A stretch of 64,000 nucleotides of DNA from Dechloromonas sp. (lineage in GTDB: Bacteria; Pseudomonadota; Gammaproteobacteria; Burkholderiales; Rhodocyclaceae). Made by a program: the position numbers and the translations under genes. Every line of letters starts with the position of its first letter. Within the stretch, counting starts at the first letter, position 1. Under the pieces are notes generated by a model. That model ran no database searches. It was not told the origin of the DNA and was given only the letters and a program-made list of their open reading frames with translations. This document shows, piece after piece, positions 57,873 to 64,000 of this stretch. The stretch lies in the NCBI GenBank assembly GCA_028687035.1, contig JAQUAX010000003.1, positions 222,615-286,614 on the forward strand. The letters run 5' to 3'.

Positions 57873-60153
57873 GCGTGGCCTGCTCCGGAGCCTGCGGGCG
57901 GCTTTCCATCTGCTGATTCTCGGCATGGCCGGATTGCCTGTCGCGACGCAGGCGACCGGCGAGGCCGAGCTCCTGCTGCTGGCGGTGCGCCTTAACGGGA
58001 TCGCGGTCGGCGATGCAATCTGGATGCAGCGCCTGCCGGACGGCCGCCTGGCGGCCAACGCGGAAGATCTGCGGGCCTGGCGCCTGAAATTCCCCGGCCA
58101 GTCGGCGCAAGTGTCGCTGGATGAAATTCCCGGGCTGAGCCAGCGCCTCGATCCGGCCAGCCAGACCCTGTGGTTGACGGTTCCCCCTGAGGCCTTCGAG
58201 GCCAGCAGCCTGTCGCCCGCGGGGCCTGGTGTTCCGATCCAGACAGCCGGAACCGGTGGCTTCTTCAACTACGACCTGCTGATGACCCAGGCCGGTGGGC
58301 GGGCCGGCAGCACCGGGCTGTTCGAGTTCGGTCTGTTCAACCGCTGGGGCAGCGGCAACCTGACTGCGCTGTGGAACAGCGATAGCCCCTATCGCCAGCT
58401 GGTTCGCCTCGATACCACCTGGACGCTGGATTTTCCGGAACGCATGCAGAGCCTGCGCCTGGGCGATGCGATCAGCAACGCCGGAAGCTGGGGCCGCGCC
58501 TTCCGCTTTGGCGGCCTCCAGTGGGGGCGCAATTTCGCAACGCAGCCCGGCTTCATCCCTTTCGCATTGCCCGCGGTGCGCGGTGCGGCGACGTTGCCGT
58601 CGAGCGTCGAGGTCTATGTCGACAACGTGCGGCGGATGGAGGGCGAGGTGCCGGCCGGTCCGTTCGATCTGGCCAATGTGCCGGTGACCACCGGCCTCGG
58701 CGAGATGCAGCTTGCCGTGCGCGACCAGCTCGGTCGCCAGCAGATCGTCCGCCTGCCGTATTACGTCAGCCCGGCCTTGCTCAAACCGGGCTTGCACGAT
58801 TTTTCGGTTGAGTTCGGCAGCCTGCGCGAGGATTACGGCATCGAACAGGCCCGCTACCGCGGCCTGGTTCTGGTCGCCAACGACCGGCTGGGCGTGTCGC
58901 CGGGGTTCACTCGGGAATTCCGCGTCGAACTGCAGCGCGAACAGCAGACGCTGGGGGGCGGCGGTGTCTGGCTGTTGCCGCGCGTGGGAACGGTCGGGCT
59001 GAACGCTGCCGCGAGCCACGGGCCGGACGGCAATGGCCTGCAGTATGGTGCCGCCTTCGAGCGCCAGGCACGCGATATCAGTTTCGGGCTGCGCATGCAG
59101 TATGCCGAGCGCGGTTTCGTCCAGCTGGGTACGCTACCCGGCGCCCGTCCCCGCCATTCGCTGGCCGCCAATGTCGGCCTGCCGGCCGGTTCCGGCACGC
59201 TGGCGCTTTCCTATATCTGGCGGAAAACCTGGGAAGGTGAGGAGAACCGCGTGGTTTCGGCCAGCTACAGCCTGCGCGTCGGACGCAGTGCCCAGTTGGG
59301 GCTGTATGCGTTGCGCAGTCTGGGAGATACGCGCCAGACGTCGCTCGGCCTGGTCCTGAGCATGGCCTTCGACGAGCGTACCAGTGGTAGTCTGGATTTC
59401 AGCGCGGCCACCGGCATGCGCCAGGGCAGCGTCCAGGTCCAGCGCAGCCTGCCGGCCGGAGAGGGCTATGGCTACCGGCTGCTGGCCGGGCTGGGCGATT
59501 CCGATCGCCTGCAGGCCGGCGGGGTCTGGCAGACGGCGCAGGGCACGCTGACTGCCGAGGTGGCCCATGCCTGGGAGCAGACGGCCTATCGGGCCGGGAT
59601 CAGCGGTGGCGTTGCTACGGCCGGCGGGGGCGTGTTTTTCAGTCGGCGTATCGACGATAGCTTCGCGATCGTCAAGGTCGGCGACTACGCCGGCGTGCGA
59701 GTTACCCGCGACAATCAGGAAGTCGGGCGCACCGACCGGAACGGCATGATTCTGGTTACCCGGCTACGTCCTTATCAGGCTAACCCGATCGGCGTCGAGC
59801 AGGCCGACCTGCCGCTCGACGTCGAAGTCGATAGCTTGCAGCTGAAACTGACGCCGGCGTTGCGCAGTGGCGTCGTTGCCGATTTTCCGGTACGCCGCGG
59901 TCGCGGCGCGAGCTTCCGTCTGGTCGATGAATCCGGCGCGGCGCTGCCGCCGGGCAGCCGGTTCAGGGTGGTCGGACGGGATGTGGAATTCGCGTTGGGC
60001 TACGATGGGGTGGGCTTCGTCAACGGGTTGAAGCCGAACGGTACCTTTGCCCTCGAGGCCGATGGCCGCTGCCGGGCCGAAGCAGCCCTCGACGACGGTC
60101 CAGACCCGTTGCCCGACCTGGGAACGCTGATTTGCAGGAGGATGGGGGAATGA
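57844..60153 (+). CDS. Fimbrial outer-membrane usher (CsuD/FimD-like)
   Basis: A 769-residue usher. After a signal-like N-terminus (GLLRSLRAAFHLLILGMAGLPVATQA) come the N-domain, a large barrel (FFNYDLLMTQAGG onwards), a plug, and C-terminal domains ending GTLICRRMG. Typical motifs include PYYVSPALLKPGLHDFSVEFGSLREDYGI and GVRVTRDNQEVGRTDRNGMILVTRLRPYQ. ATG 57844 lies within the chaperone gene; the open frame extends upstream to 57736 without usher features. It assembles the SCPU subunits. The gene is followed by a second subunit gene overlapping by 4 bp. Confidence 0.93.
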   Translation: MSHWISRGVERGLLRSLRAAFHLLILGMAGLPVATQATGEAELLLLAVRLNGIAVGDAIWMQRLPDGRLAANAEDLRAWRLKFPGQSAQVSLDEIPGLSQRLDPASQTLWLTVPPEAFEASSLSPAGPGVPIQTAGTGGFFNYDLLMTQAGGRAGSTGLFEFGLFNRWGSGNLTALWNSDSPYRQLVRLDTTWTLDFPERMQSLRLGDAISNAGSWGRAFRFGGLQWGRNFATQPGFIPFALPAVRGAATLPSSVEVYVDNVRRMEGEVPAGPFDLANVPVTTGLGEMQLAVRDQLGRQQIVRLPYYVSPALLKPGLHDFSVEFGSLREDYGIEQARYRGLVLVANDRLGVSPGFTREFRVELQREQQTLGGGGVWLLPRVGTVGLNAAASHGPDGNGLQYGAAFERQARDISFGLRMQYAERGFVQLGTLPGARPRHSLAANVGLPAGSGTLALSYIWRKTWEGEENRVVSASYSLRVGRSAQLGLYALRSLGDTRQTSLGLVLSMAFDERTSGSLDFSAATGMRQGSVQVQRSLPAGEGYGYRLLAGLGDSDRLQAGGVWQTAQGTLTAEVAHAWEQTAYRAGISGGVATAGGGVFFSRRIDDSFAIVKVGDYAGVRVTRDNQEVGRTDRNGMILVTRLRPYQANPIGVEQADLPLDVEVDSLQLKLTPALRSGVVADFPVRRGRGASFRLVDESGAALPPGSRFRVVGRDVEFALGYDGVGFVNGLKPNGTFALEADGRCRAEAALDDGPDPLPDLGTLICRRMGE

Positions 60154-60656
60154 AGAATTTTTTGCTTGGATTTGCGCTGCTTGGGCTGTCCTGGCAGGCG
60201 TGGGGGCTGTGCCTACTCTGCGACTGCGTGGCCAGCACCAACTCCGTTGCGTTTGGTACCTACAATCCGCTATCGCCGAGCAACATTACGGGGGTGGGCG
60301 ATATCACCGTCACCTGTTCTGCAGTTCTGACTCTGCTTCAGCCCAATGGCGAGGTTTCTTTCAGCATCGGACTCAGTGCAGGGGGAAGTGGTACCTATTC
60401 TCCCCGCAAGATGGCCAGCGGTAGCAATCGCCTCAACTACAACCTCTATACGGCCAGCAACCACTTGAGCGTCTGGGGAGACGGATCCGGCGGAACGGTG
60501 CTGGTCAATGACGCGCTGACCGTCCCTTTCATTCTCGGTCTTCTCAGTAGTGCATCGAAAACCCGTACGGTGTATGGCCTGATTCCTGGTGGACAGGCCA
60601 CGGTGGTGCCGGGTACCTATACCGATACCATGACGGTGACCGTGACCTACAACTGA
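60150..60656 (+). CDS. Spore coat U-domain protein, cysteine-rich N-terminus
   Basis: A 168-residue secreted SCPU-domain protein (MKNFLLGFALLGLSWQAWG signal). The mature start has three cysteines in a cluster (LCLLCDCVAST) plus one in VTCSAVL, unlike the two-Cys pattern of the first subunit. The end VTVTYN is typical. As the last gene behind the usher it may be a tip or adaptor subunit, but it is only one domain long, shorter than CsuE-type tip adhesins. AGGAGGATGGGGGA lies before ATG 60150. GC is low as in the first subunit. Confidence 0.85.
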   Translation: MKNFLLGFALLGLSWQAWGLCLLCDCVASTNSVAFGTYNPLSPSNITGVGDITVTCSAVLTLLQPNGEVSFSIGLSAGGSGTYSPRKMASGSNRLNYNLYTASNHLSVWGDGSGGTVLVNDALTVPFILGLLSSASKTRTVYGLIPGGQATVVPGTYTDTMTVTVTYN

Positions 60657-60683
60657 TCCCCCTCCGCCGAGCCCACGCTCGCG

Positions 60684-60689
60684 TATAAT
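60684..60689 (+). promoter_or_regulatory. -10 box of the rnpB promoter
   Basis: A perfect TATAAT lies 8 bp before the predicted 5' end of RNase P RNA. No clear -35 hexamer was found at 17 bp upstream. Confidence 0.6.
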
Positions 60690-60696
60690 CCGCCCC

Positions 60697-61077
60697 GGAA
60701 AGTCGGCCAGGCAATCGCCGCGTGCGCAAGCACGGGGAGGAAAGTCCGGGCTCCGCAGGGCAGGATGCCAGTTAACGGCTGGGCGCCATAAGCCGCAAGG
60801 CAAAAGCGACGGAAAGTGCAACAGAGAGCAGACCGCCGATGGCCCCGCGAGGGGATCAGGCAAGGGTGAAACGGCGGGGTAAGAGCCCACCGCGGACGTG
60901 GCAACACGGACGGCACGGTAAACCCCATCCGGAGCAAGACCAAATAGGGAAGCATCAGGCGTGGCCCACGCTGCTTCCGGGTAGGTTGCTTGAGCCTGTC
61001 GGTGACGGCAGGCCTAGAGGAATGATTGCCGAACCCCGCAAGGGGGGAACAAAACCCGGCTTATCGGCCGGCTTTCC
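60697..61077 (+). ncRNA. rnpB: RNase P RNA component (bacterial type A)
   Basis: About 380 nt. It contains the universal cores GGAGGAAAGTCCGGGCTCC (from about 60736), ACAGAGAGCAGACCGCC, AAGGGTGAAACGG(C)GGGGTAAGAGCCCACCGC, AGAGGAATGATTGCC and ACAAAACCCGGCTTAT near the 3' end. P1 is formed by GGAAAGTCGGCC (60697) with GGCCGGCTTTCC (61066-61077), including a G-U pair. It is the catalytic RNA that removes 5' leaders of tRNAs. Ends are estimated by comparison with E. coli M1 RNA. A methyltransferase gene starts 18 bp downstream without an obvious terminator. Confidence 0.96.
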
Positions 61078-61095
61078 ACTTACAGAATTCCCGAT

Positions 61096-62229
61096 ATGAA
61101 TCCACAGATCGAATGGACCGAAGCCGGCGAACGGCGCGTCGCCCGCTGGCGTTCGGAAGCCGGCCTGGCGGCGCCCGCCGCGGTCGACATCGCCGACGAC
61201 CGGATTTCCGCCGACGCCGCGTGGCGGCTGATGGAAGCCGGCACGGCGCTGCTCTGGCGCGGCGACTGGGTCAATGCCCGGCACCTGATGCAGGCGCTGA
61301 CCCGGCGCGCCGACCGGCGCTTCGGCGCGGCCCGCGGCAAGCCGCCGGCGACGCCGGCCGAGGCCTTCGCCCGCCACCGCGAGACGCAGGGACGGCGCGC
61401 CGCCTTGCTCGCCCGGCTGCTGGTGCCGGTCGATGGCGACTACCGCGTGCCGCTGCGCCGGGCGCAGGACGTCGCCGCCGCCTGCCGCGAGGCCTGGGGC
61501 GAACCGGGAGGCGAGGATTCGGTCGTCGCGCTGCGCGAGTTGCTGGCCGTGGTCAGCGCGCACGAGTGGCGCCGGAAGGGGGTTCCGGTGCCGGCCGTGC
61601 AGGGGCGCATCCATCCGCATTACGGCGTGTTTTCGCCGGTGCGCGGCGAATACGTCGACCTGGTTGCGAACGCGCCGCTACCGGCCGGCTGCGGGCTGGC
61701 GTTCGACATCGGCACCGGGTCCGGCATCCTCGCTGCGGTGCTGGCGCGCCGTGGCGTCGCCCGCGTCGTCGCGACCGATCAGGACCCGCGGGCGCTGGCC
61801 TGCGCCGCGGAAAATGCCGGAAAACTCGGGTTGACCGCGAACATCGACGTGATCCGCGCCGACCTCTTTCCGGACGGCCGGGCGCCGCTGGTCGTCTGCA
61901 ATCCGCCGTGGCTGCCGGCGCAGCCGAGCTCGCCGGTCGAGTACGCGGTCTACGACCCGGAGTCGCGGATGCTGCGCGGCTTCCTGTCCGGGCTGGCGGC
62001 CCATCTTGCGCCGGGCGGCGAGGGCTGGCTGATCATTTCCGACATCGCCGAACACCTCGGCCTGCGCTCGCGCGACGAGCTGCTCGGCTGGATCGCCGCG
62101 GCCGGCCTGCGCGTGCTCGGCCGCATCGATACCCGGCCGCAGCATCCGAAGAGCCGCGACGCGGCCGATCCGCTGCACGCCGCCCGGGCCGCCGAGGTGA
62201 CGTCGCTGTGGCGGCTCGGTGCCGCCTGA
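61096..62229 (+). CDS. HemK/RsmC-like class I SAM methyltransferase
   Basis: A 377-residue protein. An N-terminal helical part (1-190) is followed by a Rossmann methyltransferase domain with motif I FDIGTGSGILAAVLARRG (about 200-217), acidic motif II ATDQDPRALACA and the catalytic NPPWLPA (motif IV), typical of N-methyltransferases on Gln or adenine/guanine amino groups. The HPHYGVFSPVRGEYVDL stretch before it resembles RlmG/PrmB-like enzymes. Exact substrate unknown. It starts 18 bp after rnpB. Confidence 0.87.
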   Translation: MNPQIEWTEAGERRVARWRSEAGLAAPAAVDIADDRISADAAWRLMEAGTALLWRGDWVNARHLMQALTRRADRRFGAARGKPPATPAEAFARHRETQGRRAALLARLLVPVDGDYRVPLRRAQDVAAACREAWGEPGGEDSVVALRELLAVVSAHEWRRKGVPVPAVQGRIHPHYGVFSPVRGEYVDLVANAPLPAGCGLAFDIGTGSGILAAVLARRGVARVVATDQDPRALACAAENAGKLGLTANIDVIRADLFPDGRAPLVVCNPPWLPAQPSSPVEYAVYDPESRMLRGFLSGLAAHLAPGGEGWLIISDIAEHLGLRSRDELLGWIAAAGLRVLGRIDTRPQHPKSRDAADPLHAARAAEVTSLWRLGAA

Positions 62230-62238
62230 GCGCCCGGC

Positions 62239-62276
62239 TATAATGGGCGCCGCCGGGACGGGCGGCTGGCCGTCCC
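62239..62276 (+). promoter_or_regulatory. Promoter -10 box and leader hairpin before the GT39-like gene
   Basis: A perfect TATAAT is at 62239-62244 in the 77-bp gap. Ten bases later GGGACGG (62255) and CCGTCCC (62270) can form a 7-bp stem in the leader. It may be a small regulatory or stabilising hairpin. Confidence 0.45.
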
Positions 62277-62306
62277 GCTCCGCCGCCACCTAGCCCGATT
62301 CCGTCC

Positions 62307-63872
62307 ATGGCCCTAAACGACGCTATTTCCCTTCCCGAGCCGGAAGGGCGCATCACCTTTTCCCGGACCCTGCCCGGCGTGCTGGTCATCGTCGCCGCCT
62401 ATGCGCTGGTCCATGCGACGCTGCGCCTGGTCGCTTCCGGCAATCTCGGCGACGACGATCCGCTCGACAACCTGCTGGTCCAGGTCCTGGCGCCCGGCTA
62501 CAGCCTGCAGCACGGCCCGCTGTACGACTGGCTGCTGTGGGCGGTTCAGCGCTTCGCCGGGACCGGCCTGCCGAGCTTCCTGCTCGTCAAGTACGCGTGC
62601 CTGGTCGGCATGGCCGGCTGCCTGTTCCTGATCACCCGGCGCATCACCGGCAGCGCGCTGTGGGGCTTCATCGCCGTCGAGTCGATGGCCAGCGTCTACC
62701 AGATCTTCTGGCGTTTCCACGAGGGCTTCACGCATCGGGTCGGCGCGATGGCGCTGGCCGTTGCCACCTTCTGGGCGCTGATCTGCGTCGTCGACCGCGG
62801 TCGGCGGCGCGACTACGTCGGGCTGGCCGTCGCGGTCGGCCTCGGGCTGCTGACCGAGCGTCCCTATGTGGTCTTCCTGTGCGCGCTGCTCGGCGCGGTG
62901 GCGCTGCAGCCGGCGATCCGCCGGCGGCTGTCGGGGCGCCGGCTGCTCGCGGTGCTGCCGGTCGTCCTGTTGATCGTCTCGCCCTATGCCGCCTGGCTGT
63001 TCGCCGAGCCGCAGCGCCTGGCCGAGTTCGCCGCCGCCCAGTGGCCGGCCCGCGGCGGGCATTCGGTGTCGGCGATGCTGAAGGGGCTGCGCGATGCGCT
63101 GACCTTCCCGCTGTTCGTGCTGTCGCCCTACGTGCTGATCGTGCCGATGGTCTTTCCCGGCATCTGGCGCAGCATCTTCCGGCAGACGCCGCTGCGGCCC
63201 GCGGCCGGTGCGGCGCCGGATTTCGGGCAACTGCTGGCCTGGCTGCTGCTGATCGAGTTCGCCTACCTGCTGTGTTTCGACGTGCTGCTCTTCCCTCGTT
63301 CCGACTACCCGGTCCACAGTCTGCTGCCGATGTTCGTGCTGGCCATCGCCTGGCTGTCGGACAAGGCGCGGGCCACGTTGCCGTCGCCGAAGCGCGTCCG
63401 CGTCTTCATGCTGGTGCTGGCCGGGTTCACGGTGACCGCTTTCCTGGTGCGCAGCGGCAACCTCTACGTCTACGATCCTTTCTGCCAGCGCTGCCGCTGG
63501 GGCGTGCCCTATCCCGATTTGGCCGAGCAGCTGAAGCAGCGCGGCTTCAAGGGGGGCACGGTGGTCAGCGACGAGCAGCACATCGCGGCCAACCTGCGCC
63601 GCTTCTTCCCGGATTCGCGTTTCGTCGTGCCCGGACGGGCCGGCGAGGGGCTGCCGGCAGTCGGCGGCCAGACGCTGGTGATCTGGTCGGCCGGCCAGCC
63701 GGGCGAGGCGGGCGAACCGCCGCCCGCCGAACTGGCGCCTTACCTGTCCGCGGTCGACGGGGTTGCGCCAGTCAATTTGCGCCTGTCCTGGCGGCATCTG
63801 TGGAAGCCGCAGTGGTACCGGGAATCCCGCTGGCAGTACCGGCTTGACGAAGCGCCGGCCGCGGGCGGCTAG
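62307..63872 (+). CDS. GT39/ArnT-like membrane glycosyltransferase
   Basis: A 521-residue protein with about 10-12 membrane helices and a C-terminal soluble part (about 400-521). The acidic DDDPLDN near residue 50 followed by QVLAPGYSLQHGPLYDWLLW follows the plan of the GT-C fold (first periplasmic loop with Asp/Glu and a PP/GPLY segment). It would transfer a sugar from a polyprenyl phosphate donor to lipid or protein. Its TAG stop overlaps the stop of an IS481 transposase on the opposite strand, so the last residues may be altered by the insertion. Confidence 0.82.
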   Translation: MALNDAISLPEPEGRITFSRTLPGVLVIVAAYALVHATLRLVASGNLGDDDPLDNLLVQVLAPGYSLQHGPLYDWLLWAVQRFAGTGLPSFLLVKYACLVGMAGCLFLITRRITGSALWGFIAVESMASVYQIFWRFHEGFTHRVGAMALAVATFWALICVVDRGRRRDYVGLAVAVGLGLLTERPYVVFLCALLGAVALQPAIRRRLSGRRLLAVLPVVLLIVSPYAAWLFAEPQRLAEFAAAQWPARGGHSVSAMLKGLRDALTFPLFVLSPYVLIVPMVFPGIWRSIFRQTPLRPAAGAAPDFGQLLAWLLLIEFAYLLCFDVLLFPRSDYPVHSLLPMFVLAIAWLSDKARATLPSPKRVRVFMLVLAGFTVTAFLVRSGNLYVYDPFCQRCRWGVPYPDLAEQLKQRGFKGGTVVSDEQHIAANLRRFFPDSRFVVPGRAGEGLPAVGGQTLVIWSAGQPGEAGEPPPAELAPYLSAVDGVAPVNLRLSWRHLWKPQWYRESRWQYRLDEAPAAGG

Positions 63873-64000
63873 CTGTGTAAACCCACCAGGTTGTTCAGTC
63901 CGGTGATTCGGGAGATAGGCGGCAGATATTGAAGGCTGGCATGAGGTCTGTGCCAGTTGTAATGATGCAGCCAAAGCGGCAAGTGCTGGGCGCGCTGGCT
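63869..64000 (-). mobile_element. IS481-family transposase, C-terminal end (partial)
   Basis: On the minus strand the last 43 codons read SQRAQHLPLWLHHYNWHR then PHASLQYLPPISRIT, ending NNLVGLHS and TAG. The W-x-x-x-YN-x-x-RPH-x-S-L pattern near the C-terminus is the hallmark of IS481/IS3-type DDE transposases. The element continues beyond the window. Its transposase stop (63869-63871) lies on the last bases of the glycosyltransferase gene, so the IS end (likely TGTGTAAACCC-like, around 63874) is at this point. Confidence 0.88.

Overview
The window is about 64 kb of very GC-rich chromosome (roughly two thirds G+C) with dense, often overlapping genes. The gene set points to a betaproteobacterium, most likely of the Rhodocyclales (Dechloromonas/Azospira/Thauera relatives): a type A RNase P RNA, a rsmI/yraN/diaA/dolP locus, paired bacterioferritins with Bfd, an addAB-like repair pair, a Gcr-type 'recombinase', and many cytoplasmic two-component and c-di-GMP proteins. 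The genus is an inference, not read from a marker gene.

Layout. 1-1888: end of a lipid-modification-type cluster (transporter end, DUF3833 lipoprotein, SDR, SnoaL-like protein). 1893-4816: a CpxA/CpxR-like two-component pair on the minus strand, divergent from an EF-hand protein, with three clusters of 10-bp-phased GTAAA/GTTAA boxes in the 403-bp gap. 4829-6144: bfd and two bacterioferritins; one has lost the ferroxidase residues, the other the heme methionine. 6361-14069: a cytoplasmic signalling cluster of seven overlapping or near-contiguous genes: EAL-REC-PAS, a 59-aa protein, HDOD, hemerythrin-PAS-histidine kinase, REC-HD-GYP, REC, and a second kinase interrupted by an amber codon just before its H-box. 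Both c-di-GMP enzymes are hydrolases, and one kinase has an oxygen-binding di-iron domain. This is the most interesting region.

14207-24368: a CBS-domain protein, an RND efflux pair (adaptor and pump), and tamA-tamB for outer-membrane assembly. 24476-29820: a hybrid sensor kinase with two receivers and an Hpt domain, convergent with a Gcr-like membrane protein. 29942-37042: AddB-like nuclease and AddA-like helicase genes, split by a MetA-type outer-membrane protein gene. 37154-43843: dgkA and uvrA (overlapping), a Cds6-like protein with a strong terminator, an MFS transporter, ssb and a second HDOD gene. 43936-48439: potassium handling (kup; a two-RCK K+ channel with a DUF6394 partner) and a cytochrome c'-like lipoprotein. 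48473-51320: dolP-diaA-(HIRAN)-yraN divergent from rsmI. 51354-55918: pyrC, a lipoprotein, DUF3025, a cold-shock/DUF1294 fusion and leuA. 56039-60656: an Lrp regulator and a minimal Csu-type chaperone-usher operon of visibly lower GC. 60697-63872: rnpB, an HemK-like methyltransferase and a GT39-like membrane glycosyltransferase. The window ends inside an IS481-family transposase.

No tRNA, rRNA or CRISPR array was seen. Only one stretch over 300 bases lacks a gene (3700-4102). The rnpB gap is filled by the RNA gene.
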